Assembly: GCA_031178065.1 (NCBI GenBank)
Contig: JAPSJS010000005.1
Coordinates: forward strand, 1-64,000
From: Altererythrobacter sp.
GTDB lineage: Bacteria > Pseudomonadota > Alphaproteobacteria > Sphingomonadales > Sphingomonadaceae
Direction of reading: 5' to 3'
Length of the DNA stretch: 64,000 bases
Below, piece by piece: positions 53,922 through 63,322 of the stretch (position 1 is the stretch's first letter; every line of letters begins with the position of its first letter). The translations under genes were made by a program, and so were the position numbers. The notes beneath the pieces are model-generated. The model did no database searches. It worked only from the letters and a program-made list of their open reading frames with translations, and was not told where the DNA came from.

Positions 53922-54067
53922 GGAGCGGCGCGCCTTTCGCTAAGAGTGCTCATCGACTCGCGCGCAGCCTATGGCTTGCTGCGCACCGCAGGGCAAGCGG
54001 TGCCTTGAGCACCGTAGGCGTCGAAACCTTGGGCTTTTGGCAAGGTCGCAGTGCTAAGGCCGCGGCG

Positions 54068-54946
54068 ATGAAGATGGATCTCGTTTACAATCCGGCCGCA
54101 GGCAATTTCCGGCAGGCACGGCTGGACGCGCTGATTGCGGCGTTTTCCATTCGCGGAGTCTCCGTCTCGCCGGTGGCGAGCCAGGTCGGCGGCGCCTGGC
54201 TCTCGGGCCAGGCGGACATGGTCTGCGTTCACGGCGGCGACGGGACTTTGCGCGACACGGTTCAGGCGCTGGGCGAGAATGCGGGCGGGGTGCCGCTGGC
54301 GATCGCCCCGTCGGGCACGATCAACCTCGTCGCCCGCGAACTCGGCTATGCAAGAAATCCCGAACGGCTTGCAGAGCAGGTTCTTGCAGCATGGGAGCGC
54401 GGGCCCGAAAGCTGGATTCGCGCGCCCCTCTACCGCCTCGGCGAAATGCCGATCGTCGCCTGCCTCAGCATCGGGCCCGACAGTCATGCGGTCGCGCAGG
54501 TTTCCGGCGCGCTCAAGAAGCGGCTCGGCCGGTACGCTTACGTCGTCGCGATCATGCGCCAGCTCCGGCGCTGGCCGCGGGAGACGATGGCGATCAGCGG
54601 CGAGCTTGCCGACGGAACGGCTTTCTCCTGCGAGGCCGAAGCAGCGATCGCTTCGCACGGCGCGCTTTACGCCGGTCCGTTCCGGCTCAGCCCGCGAGCC
54701 GCGCTGGCGGCGGATTCGGTGGAGCTGATAACACTGCGCCGCTCGACCCGGCTGGGCACGCTGGCGCTTTCCGGCGCGGCGATGCTGCGCTTGCCTCTCG
54801 ATCGCCTCGGTCTTGCCGAAATCCGCACCGTGCGCCGTGTCGTGTTCGACCGCTGCGTCAGCCCGGTGCAGGTCGATGGCGACCACATACCGGACTGCGC
54901 CTATGCGATTGGGCCGAGCGGAACGACGCTGCAGTACGTGATCTGA
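54068..54946 (+). CDS. Diacylglycerol/lipid kinase family protein
   Basis: A 292-residue protein of the diacylglycerol kinase catalytic (DAGK) family. MKMDLVYNPAAGNFRQARLD, VCVHGGDGTLRDTVQALGEN (GGDGT ATP site) and PLAIAPSGTINLVARELGY are diagnostic, with the C-terminal SPVQVDGDHIPD. Substrate is a lipid-like molecule, unspecified. ATG 54068 is chosen as the first methionine of the conserved domain; the frame extends upstream to 54005 without similarity. Convergent with ruvX. Confidence 0.88.
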   Translation: MKMDLVYNPAAGNFRQARLDALIAAFSIRGVSVSPVASQVGGAWLSGQADMVCVHGGDGTLRDTVQALGENAGGVPLAIAPSGTINLVARELGYARNPERLAEQVLAAWERGPESWIRAPLYRLGEMPIVACLSIGPDSHAVAQVSGALKKRLGRYAYVVAIMRQLRRWPRETMAISGELADGTAFSCEAEAAIASHGALYAGPFRLSPRAALAADSVELITLRRSTRLGTLALSGAAMLRLPLDRLGLAEIRTVRRVVFDRCVSPVQVDGDHIPDCAYAIGPSGTTLQYVI

Positions 54947-54965
54947 CGCTTCGTCGCGCGGCGGG

Positions 54966-55451
54966 CTAGAACGCGCTGCCGGTCAGAGCGTCGATCGCGC
55001 CCTGCAGAATCACAGCCGCGGCGTGGCTGTCGATGCGTTCGGCGCGCTTCCTGCGGCTCATGTCCTGACCGATCAGGTCCCGCTCGGCGCTGGTGGTGGA
55101 CCAGCGTTCGTCCCACAGAAGGATCGGCAGCACGAGACGTTCGGAGAGATTGCGCGCGTAGGCGCGGCTCGCCTGCGCGCGTGGGCCCTCGCTCCCGTCC
55201 ATGTTGCGCGGCAATCCGAGGATGAGACCTTTCACTCGGCGCTCGTGCGCGATCGCGGTCAGCGTCTCCAGATCGCGGCCGAACTTGCCGCGCGGCAGGG
55301 TCTTGCCGGCGGTGGCGAATTGCCACCCCGCATCGCAAGTGGCCGTGCCGATCGTCTTGGTCCCGAGGTCCAGGGCCAGCAGCACACCGCCGCCGGGCAG
55401 GGCGGCACCGAACTCGGCGCTGCTGTCGGTAATCAGGGCCGTGCTGCCCAC
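54966..55451 (-). CDS. ruvX: Putative Holliday junction resolvase / pre-16S rRNA nuclease
   Basis: A 161-residue RNase H-like protein of the YqgF family. LLALDLGTKTIGTATCDAGW has the first catalytic Asp, followed by LPRNMDGSEGPRAQASRAYA, LPILLWDERWSTTSAERDLI and DSHAAAVILQGAIDAL (last Asp). The family processes the 5' end of 16S rRNA in E. coli. The start at 55451 gives a slightly long N-terminus (MGSTALITDSSAEFGAALPG). It overlaps the end of the DUF3089 gene by 19 bases. Confidence 0.93.
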   Translation of the reverse strand: MGSTALITDSSAEFGAALPGGGVLLALDLGTKTIGTATCDAGWQFATAGKTLPRGKFGRDLETLTAIAHERRVKGLILGLPRNMDGSEGPRAQASRAYARNLSERLVLPILLWDERWSTTSAERDLIGQDMSRRKRAERIDSHAAAVILQGAIDALTGSAF

Positions 55452-56569
55452 GCTTCGACCCGGTTGGCGACGTCCTGCTTCACGTTCTGCCAGAACAGCG
55501 GGATGTCGTAGACGTGGTAGTTGTTGCCCGGCAGCACCGCGCTGCCGATCTCGGGCGGATCGCCGATCAGCAGCAGACCGCGTTCGCTGCAGCGGGCGGG
55601 TACCGCGCCCGGGACCAGCTCGCCGGTTGAATAGTCGGCGTTGGGGATGAGCGTTCCGAGGTTGGCCTCGGCCGGCGCTTCGCCGCCGATGCCGCCGGTG
55701 AGCGGGTTAGTGCAGAGAATCGGGCTTTCGCCGCGCACGGTCCCATCGAAGCCGCGCGAACCGCTATAGGCCTCGATCACGCGGGCCGGATCGGCGGGTT
55801 CGGCGAAAGTCGACCAGCTCATGATGCAGCCGGCCTGTGACGGGGTGGCACATGCGGGAAAGCCAAGCGCCGGCAGGTCGTGCTCGACCGAAATAGGCCA
55901 GCCCACCGCGTAGATCGCCGCGACGCGGCCCGCCAGCGGGCTGTTCGCCAGCTCTTCCCTCAACAGGCGCAGAAGGTGGAGCGTGCCCTGGCTGTGCCCC
56001 GCGAGCACGATCGGCACGTCTTCGTCAACGCTGGCGACGAAGAAATCGAATGCCTGCTTCACGTCTGCGTAGGCGGCGTTGATCGCTTGCTGGGCTTCGG
56101 CGGAATCGGTCAGGAAGGCCCCGAAGGTCGCTTGGCGATAGCGCGGGGCCCAGATCTCGCTTGCCTGATTGAAGGGGCTCGCCATGCCGCGAACGTAGAT
56201 GCGCGCGATGCTCTGCGATTGCTCGTCGTCGAGCGGCGCGTTCCAGTTGGCGCTGTCGAGATAGCTCGTCGGATGCACGAAGAAGACGGCGAAGTTCTGC
56301 TTCGGTTCGCCCGTCTGGGGCAGTTGCCGTCCTTCGCCGCGCATGGCCGGCTGCCAGCGTGCCGCATCGTCGAGCCCGATCCCGGGGCGCGAGAGCCACA
56401 TCGCCGGATCCTGATAAGCGTTCGTCTCGAGCGGCGTCTGCTCGATGAATTCGCTGCGAGGGACATAGGCGATCTCGGCCAGATCGTCCCAATAGAGCCG
56501 CAGCGCAAACACCGCCACCAGGGCGAGAACGATCAGAACGGCAATGAAGTAGAGAAACTTGCGAGCCAT
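55433..56569 (-). CDS. DUF3089 family alpha/beta hydrolase-like protein
   Basis: A 378-residue membrane-anchored protein. The N-terminus MARKFLYFIAVLIVLALVAV is a signal anchor. VFFVHPTSYLDSANWNAPLD, IYVRGMASPFNQASEIWAPR, RQATFGAF and the nucleophile elbow VLAGHSQGTLHLLRLL are DUF3089 blocks, with VGWPISVEHDLPAL and NNYHVYDIPLFWQNV at the C-terminus. Substrate unknown. Its start shares one base with the upstream AI-2E-type permease stop (TGATG). Confidence 0.9.
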   Translation of the reverse strand: MARKFLYFIAVLIVLALVAVFALRLYWDDLAEIAYVPRSEFIEQTPLETNAYQDPAMWLSRPGIGLDDAARWQPAMRGEGRQLPQTGEPKQNFAVFFVHPTSYLDSANWNAPLDDEQSQSIARIYVRGMASPFNQASEIWAPRYRQATFGAFLTDSAEAQQAINAAYADVKQAFDFFVASVDEDVPIVLAGHSQGTLHLLRLLREELANSPLAGRVAAIYAVGWPISVEHDLPALGFPACATPSQAGCIMSWSTFAEPADPARVIEAYSGSRGFDGTVRGESPILCTNPLTGGIGGEAPAEANLGTLIPNADYSTGELVPGAVPARCSERGLLLIGDPPEIGSAVLPGNNYHVYDIPLFWQNVKQDVANRVEAWAARP

Positions 56570-57687
56570 CAGGCGCTTGCCTCGTGCAGCCGGTTACCTT
56601 CGTCGAGGCGCTCTGCCCGGCGTTCCAGCGCCACCTTGATCATCGCGAGCATAGGATCGGCGAGCGCCAGCCCGAGGATTCCGAATACGACGCCGAAGAT
56701 GAGCTGCGCGCCGAGAACAAGCGCGGGCGCGAGATCGACAGTCTTCTTGGCGATCATGGGGACCAGGACATAGCCGTCGAAGTTCTGCACGAGAAGATAG
56801 ACGAAGATCGTGTAGAGTCCCATGTCGGTGCCGCCAGAGAACCCGACCAGCACCATCAGGATGCCCGAGATCACCGCGCCGATGTTGGGGATGAAGGCGA
56901 GCAGGCCGGTCAACAGGCCGAGCAGCGCAGCCATCGGCACCGGACCGATCCCGATCAGCTGTCCGCCGTAGGCGAGCAGCGCCCAGGTGAAGAGACCTTC
57001 GGCGAACATGCCGAGCAGGCGCCCGGCCAGGAGGCGGCGCAGGGTGAACGACATGCGCTCGATCGTGTCATAGAACGTTGAGCGGTGGTTCTCCGGCACC
57101 ATCCAGGCAACGCCGCGCTCGTAAAGGTTCGGATCGATCGCGATGTAGATGCCGATGATCAGGATCAGCAGCAGCGTCGCCACGCCGCCGAAGATGCCGC
57201 CGATCGCACGGGTCACCGTCCCGACACCGCTGACGAGGCTCCCGACCACATTCTGAACGTCGTCCTGGCTGATCGCGAAACCCTGCTCGCGCAGCAGCGC
57301 CAGCAGGCGGCCAAGCTGCTCGCCGACGATCGCCGGGAATTCTGCTGCCTGCTGGGAAATCTGCGAACCGGCGAAGTAGCCGAGCCAGGCGAGGAACGCG
57401 ACCATCGCGACGATCACGATCGCAACCCGCCACCCGCGCCCGATCTTGAGCCACCGGCCGAGGAGCCGCGCGCCGCCGTCGATCATCGAAGCGAAGACCA
57501 TCGCCCCGAAGATGACCAGCAGCGACTGGGAGATATAGACGGCGAGGACGGCAAGCCCGACCACGGCGGCCCAGATGACCGCACGCGCCGCCTCGTAGCG
57601 TAATTTGGGGCTTCCGATGTGGGTTGGACTGGCGCCCATCGGCGCGTCCGGTGCTTCGTCAGTCTTGCTCACTCTCGGCGCCCCCAT
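56569..57687 (-). CDS. AI-2E family transporter (PerM-like)
   Basis: A 372-residue membrane protein with seven or eight spans: VIWAAVVGLAVLAVYISQ, LLVIFGAMVFASMIDGGARL, VAIVIVAMVAFLAWLGYFAG and, after a loop with helices, TLLLILIIGIYIAIDPNLYE, AALLGLLTGLLAFIPNIGAV and QNFDGYVLVPMIAKKTVDLA. PLGIGP- and FIPNIGAV-type motifs match the UPF0118/AI-2E family; actual export of AI-2 is disputed, and several members are Na+/H+ antiporters. Its 5' end overlaps the lepB end (57659-57687) by 29 bases. Confidence 0.9.
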   Translation of the reverse strand: MGAPRVSKTDEAPDAPMGASPTHIGSPKLRYEAARAVIWAAVVGLAVLAVYISQSLLVIFGAMVFASMIDGGARLLGRWLKIGRGWRVAIVIVAMVAFLAWLGYFAGSQISQQAAEFPAIVGEQLGRLLALLREQGFAISQDDVQNVVGSLVSGVGTVTRAIGGIFGGVATLLLILIIGIYIAIDPNLYERGVAWMVPENHRSTFYDTIERMSFTLRRLLAGRLLGMFAEGLFTWALLAYGGQLIGIGPVPMAALLGLLTGLLAFIPNIGAVISGILMVLVGFSGGTDMGLYTIFVYLLVQNFDGYVLVPMIAKKTVDLAPALVLGAQLIFGVVFGILGLALADPMLAMIKVALERRAERLDEGNRLHEASA

Positions 57688-58522
57688 CGGCGATTGCGGG
57701 CCGCAGTGTGGTCCAGGCGCGATCGCCGCGCAAGGACGTGAACCATGTGATCGGGTTGAAGCTGGTCGTGCCGTCGAGCGAGAACGTGATGAACTCTGCC
57801 CGGCCGCCGATGTTCTCCAGCGGAACCGGTCCGCCGAGCCCGCGCGAGCCGTACTCGCGGCTGTCGGCGGAATGGTCGCGGTTGTCGCCCATCACGAACA
57901 CATGGCCTTCGGGCACCGTAATCTCGGGGAAGTCGTCGAGATCCTGCGTCGTGTGATCGACGATAAGATAGCTCGCACCGTTCGGCATGGTCTCGCGGTA
58001 GGTCGGCATTTCGCACACGACCTCTCCCGAGGACGTGGTCGTCCGCATGCCCGGGTAGGTATAGGGGTCGCATGGCGAGTTATTATCGACCGGGACCTGC
58101 ACGGGCGGTTCGACCGCGCGCGGCACCGGCGTGCCGTTGAGCACGATCTGCCCGCCCACCACCGCGATCCGGTCGCGGGGGAGGGCGACCACACGCTTGA
58201 TATAGTCCTCGTCGCGCTCCGGATGGACCGGAATCACGATGTCGCCGTACTCAGGCGTCGCGGGCCAGATGCGCCAGTCGCCGCGCGGCATGAGGTGGAA
58301 TGAAATCGAGGCCCAGCTCCAGCCGTAAGGATACTTGCTCACCACCAGCCGGTCGCCGACCAGCAGGTTCGGCATCATCGATTCGCTGGGGATGTAGAAC
58401 GGTTTGGCGACGAAGCTGTGGAAGCCCAGCACGGCGAGCAGCATCAGTGCCAGCCCGCGCAGTTCGGAGACCCAGTTGATCTTCTCGCGCTTTTTCGCCT
58501 TCTCGGTGGTCGTTTCGCTCAC
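57659..58522 (-). CDS. lepB: Signal peptidase I
   Basis: A 287-residue inner-membrane protease that removes signal peptides. One N-terminal span LALMLLAVLGFHSFVAKPF is followed by the catalytic Ser region FYIPSESMMPNLLVGDRLVV, the Lys region YIKRVVALPRDRIAVVGGQI and GHVFVMGDNRDHSADSREYG (box E). The start is uncertain: GTG 58522 (SETTTEKAKKREKIN) is preferred, but TTG 58543 overlapping the acpS stop also fits. It follows acpS in a pyrE-pdxJ-acpS-lepB run; rnc and era, often next, are absent here. Confidence 0.93.
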   Translation of the reverse strand: MSETTTEKAKKREKINWVSELRGLALMLLAVLGFHSFVAKPFYIPSESMMPNLLVGDRLVVSKYPYGWSWASISFHLMPRGDWRIWPATPEYGDIVIPVHPERDEDYIKRVVALPRDRIAVVGGQIVLNGTPVPRAVEPPVQVPVDNNSPCDPYTYPGMRTTTSSGEVVCEMPTYRETMPNGASYLIVDHTTQDLDDFPEITVPEGHVFVMGDNRDHSADSREYGSRGLGGPVPLENIGGRAEFITFSLDGTTSFNPITWFTSLRGDRAWTTLRPAIADGGAESEQD

Positions 58523-58539
58523 GGTCGGATTTTCTGCGG

Positions 58540-58941
58540 TCAAAGGGGTCGGGCCTCTATCACGACGAACGCCTGCGCCCATGGGTGGTCGTCGGTTAGG
58601 GTGAGATGAACGACCGCCTCATGGCCGGGCGGCGTCAATTCCGCAAGCCGCTTGGCCGCGCCGTTCGCCAGCGCGAGCGTCGGCGCGCCCGACGGCGCGT
58701 TCACCACGCCGATGTCCTTCATATAGACGCCGCGGAAGAATCCGGTGCCGACTGCCTTGGAATAGGCTTCCTTGGCGGCGAAGCGCTTGGCGTAGGTGCC
58801 TGCGCGCGTGAACGGGCGCTTGGCGGCCTTGGCACGCTCGACCGCGGTGAAGCAGCGCTGCTCGAAACGCTCGCCATGCCGGTCGAGCGCGGCCTGGATG
58901 CGCTCGATGTTGCAGAGGTCGGAACCGAGGCCGATGATCAC
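58540..58941 (-). CDS. acpS: Holo-[acyl-carrier-protein] synthase
   Basis: A 133-residue transferase that attaches 4'-phosphopantetheine to acyl carrier protein. [20 protein letters not shown] has the metal-binding Asp, followed by [17 protein letters not shown] with the catalytic Glu/Lys, and [19 protein letters not shown] at the end. Overlaps pdxJ end by four bases (ATGA) and precedes lepB. Confidence 0.95.
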   Translation of the reverse strand: MIIGLGSDLCNIERIQAALDRHGERFEQRCFTAVERAKAAKRPFTRAGTYAKRFAAKEAYSKAVGTGFFRGVYMKDIGVVNAPSGAPTLALANGAAKRLAELTPPGHEAVVHLTLTDDHPWAQAFVVIEARPL

Positions 58942-59666
58942 CGCGCCTCATCCATCAACTCGCGCATCATGCGCACGGCCTGCTCCAGCCCGACGAACAC
59001 CGCCTCGCCGACGAGATAGTGCCCGATATTGAGTTCGGCGAGCTGCGGGATGGCGGCGATCGGCTGCACGTTCTCGTAAGTGAGCCCGTGGCCGGCGTGC
59101 GGCTCGATTCCATTCTTCGCGGCGAGCGCAGCCATGTCTGCAATGCGCTTCAGTTCGCGCGCGCGGTCCTCGCCCGTCGCATGCGCATACTCGCCGGTGT
59201 GGAACTCGACGACGGGCGCGCCGAGCCGGATGGCCGCGTCGAGCTGGCGCTCGGTCGCTTCGATGAAGAGACTGACGCGGATGCCGGCGTCGGTCAGTCG
59301 CGAAACAACCGGTGCGAGCTGGTTGTGCAGACCCGCCGCGTCGAGCCCGCCTTCGGTCGTTCGCTCCTCCCGCTTCTCGGGCACGATGCAGGCCGCGTGC
59401 GGTTTGTGGCGCAACGCGATCGCCAGCATCTCCTCGGTCGCAGCCATTTCCAGGTTGAGCGGCAGGTCGGTTGCCGCCTGGATCCGCGCGAGGTCTTCGT
59501 CGCGGATGTGCCGCCGGTCCTCGCGCAAGTGCGCGGTGATGCCGTCGCCGCCGACGCGGGCCACGATCTCCGCCGCCCGCACCGGATCGGGATGGTCACC
59601 GCCGCGCGCGTTGCGGATCGTCGCGACGTGGTCGATGTTGACGCCGAGGCGGAGCCGCCCGGCCAC
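58938..59666 (-). CDS. pdxJ: Pyridoxine 5'-phosphate synthase
   Basis: A 242-residue TIM-barrel enzyme that joins 3-amino-1-hydroxyacetone 1-phosphate with 1-deoxyxylulose 5-phosphate in vitamin B6 synthesis. [65 protein letters not shown] and [16 protein letters not shown] are diagnostic. It starts at GTG 59666, directly after the pyrE stop, and its stop overlaps the acpS start. Confidence 0.96.
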   Translation of the reverse strand: MAGRLRLGVNIDHVATIRNARGGDHPDPVRAAEIVARVGGDGITAHLREDRRHIRDEDLARIQAATDLPLNLEMAATEEMLAIALRHKPHAACIVPEKREERTTEGGLDAAGLHNQLAPVVSRLTDAGIRVSLFIEATERQLDAAIRLGAPVVEFHTGEYAHATGEDRARELKRIADMAALAAKNGIEPHAGHGLTYENVQPIAAIPQLAELNIGHYLVGEAVFVGLEQAVRMMRELMDEAR

Positions 59667-60245
59667 TTACTTGCGGCTCCCCGGCTTCGTAACCGGCACC
59701 GCCGCGAGTTCGGCGGGAACTTCGTTCTCCGCATAAGTCGGGAAGGTGATGTCCAGCAGCGCATAATAGGGAACGTCGAACGTCACCTCGTCGCCGCGGC
59801 GGTCGACCAGCGAGACGAGCCCGACGACCTCGCCGCCGGCCGCCTCGACCGCCTTCATCGCCTCCTTGGAGGAGAGGCCGGTGGTCACGACGTCCTCGAC
59901 GACGAGCACTTTGTCGCCTTGCGTCAGATCGAAACCGCGGCGGAACTCGAAAGTGCCTTCGGGGCGCTCGAGGAAGATCGCCTCCTTGCCGAGCGCGCGG
60001 CCCATCTCGTGCCCGATGATGATGCCGCCCATCGCGGGGGAGACTACTTTGTCCACCGAAGTTCGCAGCTCGCGCGGTACCTTTGCAGCTAGCGCGGCGG
60101 CGAGGCGGCTCGCGCGCATCGGCTCCATCAACACGCGGGCGCACTGCAGGTAATAGGCGCTGTGGCGGCCGGAAGAGAGCTTGAAATGCCCCTCCAGCAA
60201 CGCTTCGCTCGTGCGGAACTCGTGGAGAACTTCGTCTTCTGTCAT
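59667..60245 (-). CDS. pyrE: Orotate phosphoribosyltransferase
   Basis: A 192-residue pyrimidine enzyme that makes OMP from orotate and PRPP. SGRHSAYYLQCARVLMEP and the PRPP motif KVLVVEDVVTTGLSSKEAMK are clear, with GGIIIGHEMGRALGK before it. First gene of the pyrE-pdxJ-acpS-lepB run, and divergent from ctaC with about 184 bases between starts, presumably carrying both promoters. Confidence 0.96.
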   Translation of the reverse strand: MTEDEVLHEFRTSEALLEGHFKLSSGRHSAYYLQCARVLMEPMRASRLAAALAAKVPRELRTSVDKVVSPAMGGIIIGHEMGRALGKEAIFLERPEGTFEFRRGFDLTQGDKVLVVEDVVTTGLSSKEAMKAVEAAGGEVVGLVSLVDRRGDEVTFDVPYYALLDITFPTYAENEVPAELAAVPVTKPGSRK

Positions 60246-60429
60246 CGAGGTTTGCGGTCCGTTTCTGGAGCGTTTCGCGGCGTTATCCGCCGGTTTCCGA
60301 TTTTTCTCCTAGAAGCGCTTGAGGCAGGGGGCAAGCGGGCGTATAGGGCCGCCCAGACCTGTCCCCCGACGGGGTTTTCGCGGCTGCATATGCAGTCTCT
60401 CAACGACAAGAACGGAAAGCGTCGGACAG

Positions 60430-61473
60430 ATGAGATTCGGTGACTGGCCCCACGGGGCTACGCGGTTCGTAATGGTTTTCTGGGCGGCGATCACGCTCGC
60501 CCTGACGCCCCAGGCTGCGTTCGCGCAGGACGCGGCAGAAGTGCCTGCGGCGGAAGTCGCACCTGCCGACGCGGCTGCTGCCGCTGGCGATGCGGCCCCC
60601 GCAGCCGGCGGCTACGAACCGCTCGGTCCCGAGTGGATCAAGGGGCAGCCCACCGCAGGCGGCTGGGACGTGCAGGACCAGTTCTCGCCGATCGGCGACA
60701 CGGCCGCCGGCCTTCATTTCGGCCTCATATGGGTCATGGGGATCATCTGCATCTTCGTGCTCGCGCTGCTGGTGTGGGTGATCGTCCGCTATCGCCGCGG
60801 CGCCAACCCGACACCGTCGAAGACGACGCACAACACGTTCATCGAAGTGGTCTGGACGCTCGTCCCGGTTCTGATCCTGGTCGGCATCGCGGTTCCTTCG
60901 ATCTCGCTGCTTTCCGACCAATACGAATCCCCGCCCGAAGATGCGGTGACGATCAAGGTTACGGGCTATCAGTGGTATTGGGGCTACGGCTATCCCGACA
61001 ACGGCGGGTTCGAGGTGATCTCGAACATGATGCCGGAGGATGAGGCCAAGGCGAAGGGGCTGCCGGCGCTGCTCGCGGTGGATAACCGCATGGTCGTGCC
61101 CGTCGATACGCCGCTGCGTATCCAGACGACCGCGGCCGACGTCATCCATTCGTTCGCCGTGCCCTCGCTGTGGTTCAAGATCGACGCGGTTCCCGGCCGT
61201 CTCAACGAGCGTCTCCTGACGATCGACGAGCCCGGCATCTATTATGGCCAGTGCTCCGAACTGTGCGGCGCGCGCCACGGCTACATGCCGATCGCGGTCG
61301 AGGCGCTTCCGCGCGATCAGTGGGAGGCCTGGGTCCGTTCGCAGCCGGGCGGCACGGTGGGTGACGAGGCCGAAGCGGCTTCGGCCGCTTCCGCCGAGGC
61401 CCCCGCTGCCGAGGGTGGCGAAGCTGCTGCCGAGAATGCCGACGGCGCCGAAGCCGCCGCCGCAACCAATTGA
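60430..61473 (+). CDS. ctaC: Cytochrome c oxidase subunit II
   Basis: A 347-residue aa3 oxidase subunit. A signal region and Ala-rich N-terminal part (residues about 40-65, rich in Ala/Asp/Glu) precede two membrane spans (FGLIWVMGIICIFVLALLVW and TLVPVLILVGIAVPSI). The cupredoxin domain has YQWYWGYGYPD, HSFAVPSLWFKIDAVPGR and the CuA ligands GQCSELCGARHGYMPI. The tail (after WVRSQPGG) is another Ala/Glu-rich low-complexity run. ATG 60430 is used; open frame upstream is not conserved. ctaD follows 24 bases after. Confidence 0.95.
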   Translation: MRFGDWPHGATRFVMVFWAAITLALTPQAAFAQDAAEVPAAEVAPADAAAAAGDAAPAAGGYEPLGPEWIKGQPTAGGWDVQDQFSPIGDTAAGLHFGLIWVMGIICIFVLALLVWVIVRYRRGANPTPSKTTHNTFIEVVWTLVPVLILVGIAVPSISLLSDQYESPPEDAVTIKVTGYQWYWGYGYPDNGGFEVISNMMPEDEAKAKGLPALLAVDNRMVVPVDTPLRIQTTAADVIHSFAVPSLWFKIDAVPGRLNERLLTIDEPGIYYGQCSELCGARHGYMPIAVEALPRDQWEAWVRSQPGGTVGDEAEAASAASAEAPAAEGGEAAAENADGAEAAAATN

Positions 61474-61497
61474 TAGAAGTCGAAGAGAAACGCGACC

Positions 61498-63219
61498 ATG
61501 GCTACCACCGCTGAAGGTTTTCAGGCCCACACCGAAGACGAGCATCACGATGCCGATCACAAGCCCGGCTTCTTTGCGCGTTGGTTCATGTCGACCAACC
61601 ACAAGGACATCGGCACGCTCTATCTGATCTTCGCGATCTGTGCGGGCATCATCGGTGGTGCGATTTCGGGCATCATGCGCGCCGAACTGGCCGAGCCGGG
61701 TATCCAGATCCTGACCCAGGCCTGGCCGCTCGGTGCGAGCGAGGAGGGTTTCGACGCCGCGCTGCACCACTGGAACGTGCTGGTGACGGCGCATGGCCTG
61801 ATCATGGTGTTCTTCATGGTCATGCCGGCGATGATCGGCGGCTTCGGCAACTGGTTCGTGCCGCTCATGATCGGCGCGCCCGACATGGCCTTCCCGCGGA
61901 TGAACAACATCTCGTTCTGGCTCACCGCCGCCGGTTTCGTCTCGCTGATGATCTCCACGGTCGTCCCGGGCGCAGCCGCGGGTGCTGGTGCGGGGACGGG
62001 CTGGACAGTCTACGCGCCGCTCGCGACGTATGGGCATGATGGCCCTGCGGTCGACTTCGTGATCTTCTCGCTCCACCTTGCGGGCGCGGGCTCGATTCTG
62101 GGCGCGACGAACTTCATCACCACGATCTTCAACATGCGCGCACCGGGCATGACGCTGCACAAGATGCCGCTGTTCGTGTGGTCGGTGCTCATCACCGCCT
62201 TCCTGCTGTTGCTCGCACTGCCGGTACTCGCCGCCGCGATCACCATGCTGCTGACCGACCGCAACTTCGGGACGACGTTCTTCGATCCGGCCGGCGGCGG
62301 CGATCCGGTGCTCTACCAACACCTGTTCTGGTTCTTCGGTCACCCCGAGGTCTACATCATGATCCTGCCGGGCTTCGGCATGGTCAGCCAGATCGTCGCG
62401 ACCTTCAGCCGCAAGCCGGTGTTCGGCTATCTCGGCATGGCTTACGCCATGGTCGCGATCGGCGTGGTCGGCTTCGTCGTCTGGGCGCACCACATGTATA
62501 CCGTCGGCCTCGACGTGAACACGAAGATGTACTTCACGGCGGCGACCATGGTCATCGCGGTTCCGACCGGCGTGAAGATCTTCAGCTGGATCGCGACGAT
62601 GTGGGGCGGCAGCCTCGAGTTCAAGAGCCCGATGGTCTGGGCGCTGGGCTTCATCTTCCTGTTCACGGTCGGTGGTGTGACCGGCGTCTACCTTGCCAAC
62701 GGCGGCGTCGACGACGTCGTGCACGACACCTACTTCGTGGTCGCGCACTTCCACTACGTGCTGTCGATGGGTGCGGTGTTCTCGCTCTTCGCGGGCTTCT
62801 ACTACTGGTTCCCGAAGATGAGCGGGCGCATGCACAGCGAACTGCTGGCGCACATCCACTTCTGGGGCTTCTTCATCGGCGTGAACGTGATCTTCTTCCC
62901 GCAGCACTTCCTGGGCTGGCAGGGTATGCCGCGCCGCTATCCGGACTACGCGGAAGGTTACGCCTACTGGAATGAGATCTCCTCGGTCGGCTACACGATC
63001 ATGGCCGTCTCGATGCTCGTCTTCTTCGTGAATCTCGCCTACGCGTTCATCGCGGGCAAGCGGGCGGCGCCCAACTACTGGGGCGAAGGCGCGACGACGC
63101 TCGAGTGGACGCTTTCGAGCCCGCCGCCTTACCACCAGTTCGAGACGCTGCCGGTGATCGAGGAAAGCCAGGACTACCACGACCACCGTCCGGTGGCCGC
63201 CACCCCGGCGACGAGCTGA
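61498..63219 (+). CDS. ctaD: Cytochrome c oxidase subunit I (aa3)
   Basis: A 573-residue haem-copper oxidase catalytic subunit with twelve membrane spans. Haem and copper ligands are present: [20 protein letters not shown] (low-spin haem a His), [17 protein letters not shown] (CuB His-Tyr cross-link region), [11 protein letters not shown] (CuB His pair) and [15 protein letters not shown] (haem a3/a His). The D-channel asparagine-rich block [20 protein letters not shown] and K-channel region are typical. Starts at ATG 61498 following ctaC. A hairpin-rich gap separates it from ctaB. Confidence 0.97.
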   Translation: MATTAEGFQAHTEDEHHDADHKPGFFARWFMSTNHKDIGTLYLIFAICAGIIGGAISGIMRAELAEPGIQILTQAWPLGASEEGFDAALHHWNVLVTAHGLIMVFFMVMPAMIGGFGNWFVPLMIGAPDMAFPRMNNISFWLTAAGFVSLMISTVVPGAAAGAGAGTGWTVYAPLATYGHDGPAVDFVIFSLHLAGAGSILGATNFITTIFNMRAPGMTLHKMPLFVWSVLITAFLLLLALPVLAAAITMLLTDRNFGTTFFDPAGGGDPVLYQHLFWFFGHPEVYIMILPGFGMVSQIVATFSRKPVFGYLGMAYAMVAIGVVGFVVWAHHMYTVGLDVNTKMYFTAATMVIAVPTGVKIFSWIATMWGGSLEFKSPMVWALGFIFLFTVGGVTGVYLANGGVDDVVHDTYFVVAHFHYVLSMGAVFSLFAGFYYWFPKMSGRMHSELLAHIHFWGFFIGVNVIFFPQHFLGWQGMPRRYPDYAEGYAYWNEISSVGYTIMAVSMLVFFVNLAYAFIAGKRAAPNYWGEGATTLEWTLSSPPPYHQFETLPVIEESQDYHDHRPVAATPATS

Positions 63220-63227
63220 CAATGCGA

Positions 63228-63311
63228 CCCTCCCGGCTTGCGGGAGGGGAAAGGGCGGCGCACTGCCGCCCGCCCAACCGATCATGGAACCCCTCCCGTT
63301 CGCGGGAGGGG
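63228..63311. repeat. Three successive hairpins between ctaD and ctaB
   Basis: CCCTCCCG/CGGGAGGG (63228-63248), GGGCGGC/GCCGCCC (63253-63271) and CCCCTCCCG/CGGGAGGGG (63290-63311, loop TTCG) stand in 84 bases. The last is followed by CATTTTTG, terminator-like, just before the ctaB start at 63323. They may partly terminate transcription or protect the ctaD message. Confidence 0.75.
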
Positions 63312-63322
63312 GCATTTTTGAT

